From: Oenanthe sinensis
Taxonomy: Eukaryota > Streptophyta > Magnoliopsida > Apiales > Apiaceae
DNA length: 64,000 bases
Assembly (NCBI GenBank): GCA_028671895.1
Contig: CM053796.1
Location: 26,348,860 to 26,412,859, forward strand
Reading direction: 5' to 3'
Made by a program: the position numbers and the translations under genes. Positions 56,721 to 64,000 of this stretch are shown here, piece by piece. The stretch's first letter is position 1, and each line of letters starts with the position of its first letter. The notes below the pieces were generated by a model. It searched no databases. It had not been told where the DNA came from and worked only from the letters and a program-made list of their open reading frames with translations.

Positions 56721-57367
56721 AGTCATTTTAAAGCATTTCTTTTATAGTAAATTAATTCTACTTAATTTAATTAGTTAATTTATAAATTAAACTAATCTTG
56801 AATTAATTTAATTAGATAAATTAAATAATTAATTAACAATTGATAGTAGAATTAAAATACTATCTTTAGTCGCAGCCGTGCTGATAGTCTTGAAATCTTC
56901 CTGTCTTTTCTTCGTCTTCTAATCTTGAAACCTCTTGAATTAAATGAAGAATAAATATTATATTAGTTGACACACAAATGTACTGTCTGGTTCATTTGTG
57001 TCATCCCAATAAATATTCTCCATTTAAATAACATTTAACTAGAGGCCTTCTGTCATTAATTCTTCTTCATTGTTTGCATTCTTCTTCTGGAATCTGCTTG
57101 TAGTAACCACTTGAAATCTTCTATATCTTCTGTCTTCAATAGAAGTACTACTACATTATTAATTTCACTGACGCTTGAACAAATAATTGAACTTCTTCCA
57201 GTGTTGAGTAGCAATCCTACAAAATACCTCTGATACTTAGATCCTTTGTGATTAGTTGACTGTCTTCGTCTTGATTCCTGTTTAGTGTTTAGTATTTACT
57301 TCTCTTTATTAGTTAGAGTTGAGTTGCCATCTAATTATTACAAATAGGCCTAGTCATATGCCTTTCA

Positions 57368-57385
57368 ATCTCCCCCTATTTGTTG
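57368..57385 (-). other. Polypurine tract of element C
   Basis: On the minus strand CAACAAATAGGGGGAGAT directly precedes the LTR; very similar to the tracts of A and B. Confidence 0.88.
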
Positions 57386-57596
57386 TTAAACATTTAACAC
57401 ACAAATTCCTAGAGGATAACTCAACTAACAACTAAGAAAGTAGTACGACATTTAATGACTTGTAAATAATAAACAAAAGTTCTGGTTTTATATTTAACAA
57501 TTTTCCAGATTCATACATAAAAGATAAATACAAGATAGATGTTCCTCTAGCACTGAACAAATATTACAAAGTTTCTATCTTGTCCTATCTACGTTT

Positions 57597-60500
57597 TCAG
57601 TCTTTAGAAGTATCAACTTCACCTTCTTCCAGGGTTGTACTTTTATGCACAGGTGTCCTTGGTACCTCTTCGGTTACTGATTGTTCTGTTGTAGTGGCCT
57701 CTCCATACAACCTTCTTTGCTCAGCTCTTGCTAACTGCCACAGTACTTCCTGTTCAACAGGATCTACTATCTCTTCTTCTACATCAGATGGTTGTGTTGA
57801 ATCTATCTTTGGTATTTGCCTGATGTATGAATGAATTCTTTTTGACAGACAGTAGTTTCTTATCTTCTCTGCAGCATCCATTTTAGCTTGAGATTTGAAA
57901 CCTTTTGACCTTAGCATCCTTTCAACTTGAATCATGTACTTAACTGTGTAGCCCTTAAAAGATTCCTCATTTAACTGCATGATTTGATACAACTTGTTTG
58001 AGAAAAATCTTACCTCATGAGGATCAAATAAGATCTGAGGACTAACAGCTGTGGCAAAGACTCTAAGTCTATCCCTGAGAAGTTCATTTTCTTCTGAGCT
58101 CCTTTTTATTTTGTTCAAGAACGTCCATATTACTGATAAACTTCTTTGCCTGAAAAACTCTAAGGAAATTCTGAATGTTCCATTCCTGTGTGTGTAGACT
58201 AGTATCCGCCAGTCTTCAAGAATGTGATCCACTAGGATAGTGATGTAGTCCACTTCCTCTTTCAGAGCTTTCATGAAGTTGTCAATGTTGTCATTTGACT
58301 TTTCTAGACGCTCAATTATTGATTTCAGATGCTTGTCTTCAAATGGACCCTTTTGTTGTTTGTCCATTATTTTTCTTGCAGTATCCCATTTCTTTCCAAT
58401 CTTGAGCTGTACATCTCTCTTCTTTTCTCTGACTGCTATGGCCCAGAGATTTTGCTTTTCTTGGCTTTCTTCTCTTTCTGCCTTTGTTCTTTCTATGACT
58501 AGAGCTTTCAGATTTTCAGTTTTTGCATGACTTGCCTTGATGTCTTCTTTTAGTTTCTTCATTGCCTCTTCATAGGCTGGATCAACTTCTTTTTCTTCTG
58601 GAAACAGAAAATCTTCATCAAATGCAATCTCTTCCTCAGCTCTGCAGTAGTCAGGAAAGTTTGATTCATCATGAGCACTGTCATCAATGAATTTCTCTTG
58701 ATCATAAAACTGTTTTTCTGGTTCTGGATCATACGACTGAAATTGATCTTCAGAGTACAGTTTATCTTTCCCTTTTTGTTTATCTTTCCCTTTTTCTTGA
58801 GTAGAAGCCCCTCCATCTTTAGCTACTTTCTCTTTTGATTTCTCCCCCTTAGTTGAGGGATCCTCTTGAGTTGTAGAGGCTTCAAAAGATGTCAACATTT
58901 TCTGCATAGTCAGATAGACTTGCTTCATTCCTTCATTCAAATGTGTCATTCCATCATCCAGTTTGCTGAATCTTTGTGAAGAGATCTTCTCATTTTCAAT
59001 GATTGTTAATGTCAAGCTTTTCTCAACCTCATCAATCTTTTCATGTAATTTGCTGACTTCTTTCATGTCTTCAGCAATAAGATTCTGTACACTCTGGATG
59101 TCTTGAGTTTTTAGAAGAATGGAGGTTTTGACATCATCAACATCTTTTCGTACTATTGTCAGCTGCTGTGTTACAGAGGCAGATGTAGTTTTTTCTTCTG
59201 CTTGTGCTTTTACTTTTACCAACTCAGCCTGAACAATTTGCATTTCTTTCTGGAGAGCTTCCATTTTAGATAATAGAACACTGTGTGTGTGTGCACTCAG
59301 CTCACTTGCACTCCTGTTTATCTCACTATCACTCTGTGCATGTGTTTCACTTTGTGTTTGCCTCACATCACTCGTGTTTAGCTCTTCTCCAGATCCTGAA
59401 GCTGTACCTGCATATATAACAATAGCTTTTGAAGAGTCAAATTGCTCTTCTGATGCCTGTGAAGGCGCGTCCTCAACAAGATTAACTTGAAGTGGCTCCG
59501 CTACTGACGTAGCTACTCCGTGAATGGAGTCCCATCTCCCTCTATGGAGTGGTTGCCTCTCAAATCCACCAGTGGATTCGAGACCTTTTAAAATCACTGG
59601 ATGTAATATATCCAGGGGGGTCACCACCTTAGACAATGTAGTGAATGGCTCATTAGAGTCTGTGGTGCCCCTAAGTACCTCAGAGGGTATCTGATGCTGC
59701 ATTGCATCGAAAGTGTCATGGTCCACATCATAGGTGGCATCCGACCAGTTTTTATTAAAAACATTTTCTTCAACAAATGTGCCCTCATGTGTTTGTGTAT
59801 CTGCAAGCGGAGGTCCTGCTAGTGTGAGAGCTAGCAGTGTGCTTTCCTCACTATCTGAAGCTGTAGCCGTGCAGCGAATTAGATCACCTGGTTGAGCAAG
59901 TGTATCTAAAGAACCTTGGATGGCCATGTCAAAATCCATATCCCATTGAGAGGAAAAGGATGAGTCTGCAGGTGTCTCTGGTTGAAATTTAGATCTTTTA
60001 GATTGTGGAGACAGAGCTGCGGGTTCACTCACATCAGCACCAAGACCCCTAACTATTCTAACAGGTTTCTTCCTTTTTCTGACTTTTAGTGAAGAGGAGG
60101 ATGAAGGAGAAACTGTTTGAGGCTCTAATTCAGCTGGGGGCGGAACCTGTGTGTTTTCAGGTTCGTAGCTGACATCCTGGAGTGTAAGAACACCATCATA
60201 GTCCGCCACAGATAAATCTAATAGTGCATTGGATATTTCTATAGGTATTGAACTAGAAGATTGTGAGTGAGATATTACCTGTTGATCTTGTGCCACTTGA
60301 TCGACATGCTGAGCAGCTTCAAGTAGAAGGTGCACAGGATGTTCTAATTGCATAGGCACTTGTTCTTGCTCTTGTTCCTGCACAGGATTAGCAATATGAT
60401 CTAATATCTCAGCCATGTAATCTGTCCTTACCACTTGCACATTTTGAAACTTGGGGTTGTTGTGGAGCCTTGCAAATAAGTTGTTCTGAGAAGTCGGAGA

Positions 60501-61187
60501 TTCTTCTACAGGACCATTCTGAAATAAGGCTTTGTCTTCTTCCATCAACAAGTCATTCATAAACAGCATCAGGAACCTCGGATAGTAGACTTGAACATTC
60601 TGTTCCCTGCTTTCTGGTTTCCCCATCTTCCTTATAATTTCTTTTAGAAGCAACTTCCCAAAATTTATCCTCCTATTGTGAGCCACAGAATACCCAAAGA
60701 TTTGCAGTAGTGAAGATATATTGTTGAAGTTGTTCTTTGTAGTGGGAGCAAACACTTTGGCTAACGTGTCAAAGAAATAGTCCCACTCACTTACCAACTT
60801 GGACTTTGTCAGTCTTACCAAATTGATCTCACCATGATATCTAATAGAATAGAAAAATTCTAGAATTTCTGGTACAGTGGGTGGATCCATGAAATTGTCA
60901 GTTGGAAAGCCCAAAATCCTGTTCACGTCCTCTTCAGACACCATATATTCATGATCTCCTATGCTGAAAGAGAATTGAACTCTGTCTGCAGTACTCCTAT
61001 TCCTCGCAGTGGAATACAGAGCCCTAAGTGCTAACACTTGCAACGGGGCATCCAGAGTAATTGCAGTTCTGACGAGTGAATGTTCATTCATAAACACGAT
61101 CCATGGTCGAAACCTCTCGACTGAACAATTCACCGGATTGAAATATCCTACAAAATTAGTTTTTACTAATTCGCAATAACCAGCCAT
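57597..61187 (-). CDS. Accessory ORF3 of element C, intact, 1,196 residues
   Basis: An intact frame downstream of pol. The start AAAAATGGCT is a good plant start context and is shared with ORF3 of A. Layout: N-terminal globular part (1-260) with EEDVNRILGFP and LQIFGYSVAHNR; variable acidic/serine-rich part (260-630) with basic patches KVRKRKKPV (about 368) and KRSKF (about 395) that look like nuclear localisation signals; coiled coil (about 635-770, MEALQKEMQIVQ); lysine-rich linker (about 780-820); second charged helix (about 870-925); conserved C-terminal module (about 930-1,110, IGKKWDTARKI, DPHEVRFFSNKLY); acidic tail. No signal peptide or membrane segment, so an envelope role is unlikely. 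The N-terminal wording faintly recalls plant transposon-associated domains. Related copies exist in A, B and D. Function unknown; a structural, RNA/DNA-binding or nuclear role is inference. Confidence 0.85.
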   Translation of the reverse strand: MAGYCELVKTNFVGYFNPVNCSVERFRPWIVFMNEHSLVRTAITLDAPLQVLALRALYSTARNRSTADRVQFSFSIGDHEYMVSEEDVNRILGFPTDNFMDPPTVPEILEFFYSIRYHGEINLVRLTKSKLVSEWDYFFDTLAKVFAPTTKNNFNNISSLLQIFGYSVAHNRRINFGKLLLKEIIRKMGKPESREQNVQVYYPRFLMLFMNDLLMEEDKALFQNGPVEESPTSQNNLFARLHNNPKFQNVQVVRTDYMAEILDHIANPVQEQEQEQVPMQLEHPVHLLLEAAQHVDQVAQDQQVISHSQSSSSIPIEISNALLDLSVADYDGVLTLQDVSYEPENTQVPPPAELEPQTVSPSSSSSLKVRKRKKPVRIVRGLGADVSEPAALSPQSKRSKFQPETPADSSFSSQWDMDFDMAIQGSLDTLAQPGDLIRCTATASDSEESTLLALTLAGPPLADTQTHEGTFVEENVFNKNWSDATYDVDHDTFDAMQHQIPSEVLRGTTDSNEPFTTLSKVVTPLDILHPVILKGLESTGGFERQPLHRGRWDSIHGVATSVAEPLQVNLVEDAPSQASEEQFDSSKAIVIYAGTASGSGEELNTSDVRQTQSETHAQSDSEINRSASELSAHTHSVLLSKMEALQKEMQIVQAELVKVKAQAEEKTTSASVTQQLTIVRKDVDDVKTSILLKTQDIQSVQNLIAEDMKEVSKLHEKIDEVEKSLTLTIIENEKISSQRFSKLDDGMTHLNEGMKQVYLTMQKMLTSFEASTTQEDPSTKGEKSKEKVAKDGGASTQEKGKDKQKGKDKLYSEDQFQSYDPEPEKQFYDQEKFIDDSAHDESNFPDYCRAEEEIAFDEDFLFPEEKEVDPAYEEAMKKLKEDIKASHAKTENLKALVIERTKAEREESQEKQNLWAIAVREKKRDVQLKIGKKWDTARKIMDKQQKGPFEDKHLKSIIERLEKSNDNIDNFMKALKEEVDYITILVDHILEDWRILVYTHRNGTFRISLEFFRQRSLSVIWTFLNKIKRSSEENELLRDRLRVFATAVSPQILFDPHEVRFFSNKLYQIMQLNEESFKGYTVKYMIQVERMLRSKGFKSQAKMDAAEKIRNYCLSKRIHSYIRQIPKIDSTQPSDVEEEIVDPVEQEVLWQLARAEQRRLYGEATTTEQSVTEEVPRTPVHKSTTLEEGEVDTSKD

Positions 61188-61580
61188 TTTTGTTTAAACT
61201 ATTACAATTAATAAAATTACAAAGTGCGATTACAACTCAAAATTAACAATTACAATTCAAGATTCGAAAATTACACTTGAAAAATTGAAACCCTAAGTAA
61301 TAATCCCCAAATTGACTATAATCAACAATTCACTACACAGCTGTCTTTCAGTCACTCTAAGCACAAAAACCACTTGCTTGCTTCGAATTTTTTTTTTTCA
61401 AAAACAAGAACAGGAACAGTAGATTTTACTAAAATCGGGCAGAGCTCTGTTTGTTTTAATCGTTTTTAACACACTAGCAAGCAAAGATGCTTGTAAACAA
61501 GGATAAGCAACTGAAGGCAGTTGATTTAGATGGATAACAGTCGATTTATGAAGAAAAAAAAAAAAATCGACTGTTCGTGT

Positions 61581-61590
61581 GTATATATGT
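61581..61590 (-). promoter_or_regulatory. Candidate internal promoter (TATA) for ORF3 of element C
   Basis: ACATATATAC on the minus strand, about 394 bases before the ORF3 ATG and directly after the word array. Same arrangement as at 25,896-25,905 in element A. Motif and position only. Confidence 0.4.
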
Positions 61591-61614
61591 GTAACAGCGT
61601 GTGTATGTGTTTAT

Positions 61615-61930
61615 TAAACTGAGTATGACTTAATGTTTAATAAGAATAGAACCTTAGCATTTCTCGGTATGACTTATTAAAAGTCATGCCGAGTTTAAAA
61701 AAAAACTTAAGTAAATCAGTTGCTAAGGAGTCGGTATGACTTACTATACTAGTTTCTCGGTATGACTTTTTATTTAAAATAAAAAGTCATGCCGAGTTTT
61801 AATATCTCAAGTCATTCCGGAAAGAAAAAAAATTGTCAGTATGACTTATTTCTTAATTCTCGGTATGACTTATTATTAACATAACAAGTCATGCCGAGTT
61901 TTAATTATAAAAGTCATACTGAGATAATAC
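61615..61930. repeat. Palindromic word array before ORF3 in element C
   Basis: Repeats of CTCGGTATGACTTATT and of the inverse AAGTCATGCCGAG, alternating so that stems can form (for example 61,664-61,694 and 61,757-61,798). It is the same word as in the C LTR. Confidence 0.88.
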
Positions 61931-62358
61931 AAAATTATACAATAAATAATAATAGGCAGAAATTATGAGATAAATATTAATAACTTAAATACTAAAAGAT
62001 ATAAAATAAATATTTACATTACTAATTATTTTAATTAATTTAAAAGTTAAATTAACTCATGTTGAATTAATTTAATAAGCAAATTAATTGAATAATTAAT
62101 AACATAATCATTTATATTAATGTACACATGCTTAAAAAAAATATACTTATTTACATAATGCTTATAAATGCTTAATTTAAACAAAATTACTTATGCTTTA
62201 ATTGAAACAATTATCTTCTTAGAATATTGATTTAATCTTAAGATAATTTTCCAAAAATTCATAAGCTCTAGGATTTTATTAATTCAAGACTCATAAATTC
62301 TTTAAATATTAACATTTAATATTTTATGAGCTTAAATTAATTCCTAGCAACCAAACAT

Positions 62359-64000
62359 TTAGCCATAGTTTAACATCCCTAATTCACTAACCAGCTTTGA
62401 GAAAGTGGATTCATCAAGTGGTTTTGTGAAGATGTCGGCTAACTGTTCTTCTGTGGGTACAAAATGTAGCACCACAGTTCCGTTCATGACATGCTCTCTG
62501 ATAAAGTGATACCTTATGTCAATGTGCTTGGTTCGTGAATGTTGTACAGGATTGTTGGAAATAGCTATAGCACTTGTGTTGTCGCAGTAAATTGGAATTT
62601 TGTTCAACGCAAGTCCATAGTCATTTAGCTGATTCCTAATCCACAAGATCTGTGCACAACAGCTACCTGCCGCAATGTATTCTGCTTCGGCTGTCGAGGT
62701 AGATACTGAATGTTGTTTCTTGCTGTACCAGGAGATCAACCGTCGTCCTAGAAACTGACAGCTTTCAGAGGTACTTTTCCTGTCCATCCTGCACCCTGCA
62801 TAGTCTGAATCTGTATAGCCTATTAGGTCAAAACCTGTATCCTTAGGGTACCAAATTCCAAGATCTGGTGTACCCTTTAGATATCTAAAAATTCGTTTAA
62901 CAGCTATTAGATGAGATTCTCTTGGGTCAGATTGAAACCTTGCACATAAGCAAGTTGCGAACATTATGTCGGGTCTACTTGCAGTTAGATATAATAATGA
63001 GCCTATCATACCTCTGTAGCTTGTGATGTCAACTTTCTTACCAGTTTCATCTTTGTCAAGCTTCGTGGCTGTTGGCATTGGGGTTTTTGCCGGTGAAGAA
63101 TCTTCTAGATTGTATTTTCTGAGAAGATCTCTTACATACTTTGATTGGCAAATAAAAATCCCATCTTCCTTTTGCTTTACTTGCAATCCAAGGAAGAATG
63201 ACAGCTCACCCATCATGCTCATCTCATATCTGCTCTGCATTAACTTAGCAAATCTCTTGCACAAGTTTTCGTTAGTAGAACCAAATATAATATCGTCAAC
63301 ATAAACTTGGACAAATATCATATCTTTTCCATGCAATTTATAAAAGAGAGTTTTATCTATGACACCTCTAGTGAAACCATTTTCAAGTAAAAACTCAGAG
63401 AGAGTGTCATACCATGTCCTCGGTGCTTGCTTGAGTCCATAGAGAGCTTTGAAAAGAAAGTACACAAAATCAGCAAACTCTGGATTTTCAAAGCCAGGGG
63501 GCTGTTCCACATATACTTCCTCTTCTAGCCTTCCGTTCAGAAATGCACTCTTCACATCCATTTGGTAGACTTTAAAATTGGAATGTGCTGCGAATGCCAG
63601 AAATATCCTGATGGCTTCAAGTCTTGCAACTGGTGCGTAGGTTTCGTCATAATCAATTCCCTCTTCCTGGGAGTAACCTTTTGCAACCAGTCTGGCTTTG
63701 TTCCTTGTAACAATGCCATCACCATCTAATTTGTTCCTGTATACCCATTTTGTGCCAATAACAGATCTATCTTTAGGCCTGGGTACCAGTGTCCAGACTT
63801 CTTGTCTTTCGAACTGATTGAGCTCTTCTTGCATGGCAAGAACCCAATCTGGGTCAATTAGTGCATCTTCAATCTTCTTTGGTTCTTCTTGAGATAGAAA
63901 AACTGAGAATAAACATTCATTTGAAGTTGCACTTCTGGTTCTTACTCCAACATCTGGATCATCTATGATCAATTCAAAAGGATGATCTCTGCTCCATATC
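62359..64000 (-). CDS. pol of element C (reverse transcriptase and RNase H), partial at the window edge
   Basis: An open frame runs from the window edge to a stop after ELGMLNYG at 62,359; the first ATG (63,972) is internal, since the frame is open upstream and matches A pol there (RDHPFELII). Reverse transcriptase: DPDWVLAMQEELNQFERQ, GTKWVYRNKLDGDG, AFLNGRLEEEVYVEQPPGF, catalytic YVDD (about 63,295). RNase H: GYTDSDYAGC (about 62,810), ISWYSKKQHSVSTSTAEAEY, then the C-terminal ADIFTKPLDES. It makes element DNA from RNA in the particle. No stops or shifts in the visible part, in contrast to A. Protease and integrase should lie to the right of the window. Confidence 0.95.
   Translation of the reverse strand, partial: IWSRDHPFELIIDDPDVGVRTRSATSNECLFSVFLSQEEPKKIEDALIDPDWVLAMQEELNQFERQEVWTLVPRPKDRSVIGTKWVYRNKLDGDGIVTRNKARLVAKGYSQEEGIDYDETYAPVARLEAIRIFLAFAAHSNFKVYQMDVKSAFLNGRLEEEVYVEQPPGFENPEFADFVYFLFKALYGLKQAPRTWYDTLSEFLLENGFTRGVIDKTLFYKLHGKDMIFVQVYVDDIIFGSTNENLCKRFAKLMQSRYEMSMMGELSFFLGLQVKQKEDGIFICQSKYVRDLLRKYNLEDSSPAKTPMPTATKLDKDETGKKVDITSYRGMIGSLLYLTASRPDIMFATCLCARFQSDPRESHLIAVKRIFRYLKGTPDLGIWYPKDTGFDLIGYTDSDYAGCRMDRKSTSESCQFLGRRLISWYSKKQHSVSTSTAEAEYIAAGSCCAQILWIRNQLNDYGLALNKIPIYCDNTSAIAISNNPVQHSRTKHIDIRYHFIREHVMNGTVVLHFVPTEEQLADIFTKPLDESTFSKLVSELGMLNYG

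Larger units (their letters stand above)
55905..57367 (-). repeat. 3' LTR of element C
   Basis: A 1,463-bp sequence starting (minus strand) TGAAAGGCAT after the polypurine tract and ending GACCAACA. Contains the GGTATGACTTA array (56,285-56,720), a minus-strand TATAAATA box (56,265-56,272), conserved boxes at 56,967-57,004 and 57,163-57,203, and the G-run GTAGAAGGGGGGTTG near 55,921. The partner LTR is outside the window. Confidence 0.85.
61188..62358 (-). other. Spacer between pol and ORF3 in element C
   Basis: Untranslated; no gene. In transcription order it holds an AT-rich part (62,358-61,935), the word array (61,930-61,615), a TATA-like box (61,590-61,581), A/T runs and the ORF3 leader. 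The plan matches 24,704-26,412 of element A. Confidence 0.75.
55905..64000 (-). mobile_element. Ty1-copia element C (SIRE/Maximus type), partial, apparently intact
   Basis: Minus-strand element whose 5' part lies beyond the window. Visible, in transcription order: open pol frame (64,000-62,359), spacer with word array and TATA-like box, ORF3 (61,187-57,597), 3' untranslated region, polypurine tract and 3' LTR (57,367-55,905). The LTR ends are TGAAAGGCAT and GACCAACA. The five bases on the left flank are GTCAC; the matching duplication should be beyond 64,000. Both visible coding regions lack stops, which suggests youth and possible activity. Confidence 0.9.

Noticed and set aside
57597..61187. 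Retroviral-type envelope protein
   Set aside because: No signal peptide, membrane anchor or cleavage-site pattern is visible; basic patches and coiled coil point elsewhere.

Overview
The window looks like repeat-dense nuclear DNA of a flowering plant, most likely a eudicot with a fairly large genome; the species cannot be told from the sequence. Almost everything is LTR retrotransposon. I recognise one ordinary host gene, a DUF641/GIL1-family IRK-interacting-protein homologue at 46,364-47,776. I see no tRNA or rRNA gene and no bacterial features.

Left part (1-32,220): the 3' end of a Ty3/gypsy element of Tat-like type (reverse transcriptase and RNase H remnants, an antisense multi-exon relic, polypurine tract and 3' LTR). 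Its LTR is split by a 28.9 kb Ty1-copia element of SIRE/Maximus type, called A here (3,261-32,115, target duplication ATCTC). A carries a solo LTR of its own family (5,958-7,188, duplication GTTGC) and a complete opposite-strand copia element, B (8,478-21,165, duplication CTAAG). B has nearly identical LTRs but completely decayed genes, so it probably moved with proteins supplied in trans.

Middle part (32,220-46,000): AT-rich DNA with small inverted-repeat elements, a copia fragment whose two reverse-transcriptase halves face opposite ways (34,820-37,377), two gypsy gag-like remnants, and a 3.85 kb fragment of another copia family, D (40,083-43,933), bounded by a perfect 31-bp direct repeat.

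Gene island and right part (46,000-64,000): the host gene with a predicted 5'-UTR intron, one Stowaway-like and two hAT-like short elements, a DUF4283-type relic, the 5' end of copia family E (LTR and broken gag, 53,755-55,182), and a minus-strand SIRE-type element, C (55,905 to beyond the window), with an open pol frame and an intact 1,196-codon accessory ORF.

The most interesting signal is shared by A, B, C and D. Each has, or has traces of, an accessory ORF (called ORF3 here) between pol and the 3' LTR. Its product looks like a coiled-coil protein with nuclear-localisation-like basic patches and no visible signal peptide or membrane segment. In A and C a short-word, partly palindromic array precedes a TATA-like box in the LTR, and related words with another TATA-like box precede ORF3. 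This suggests that ORF3 has its own internal promoter modelled on the LTR. The words differ from family to family (A to E), while two other LTR boxes are conserved among A, B and C. All relationships were judged by eye; no database search was possible.
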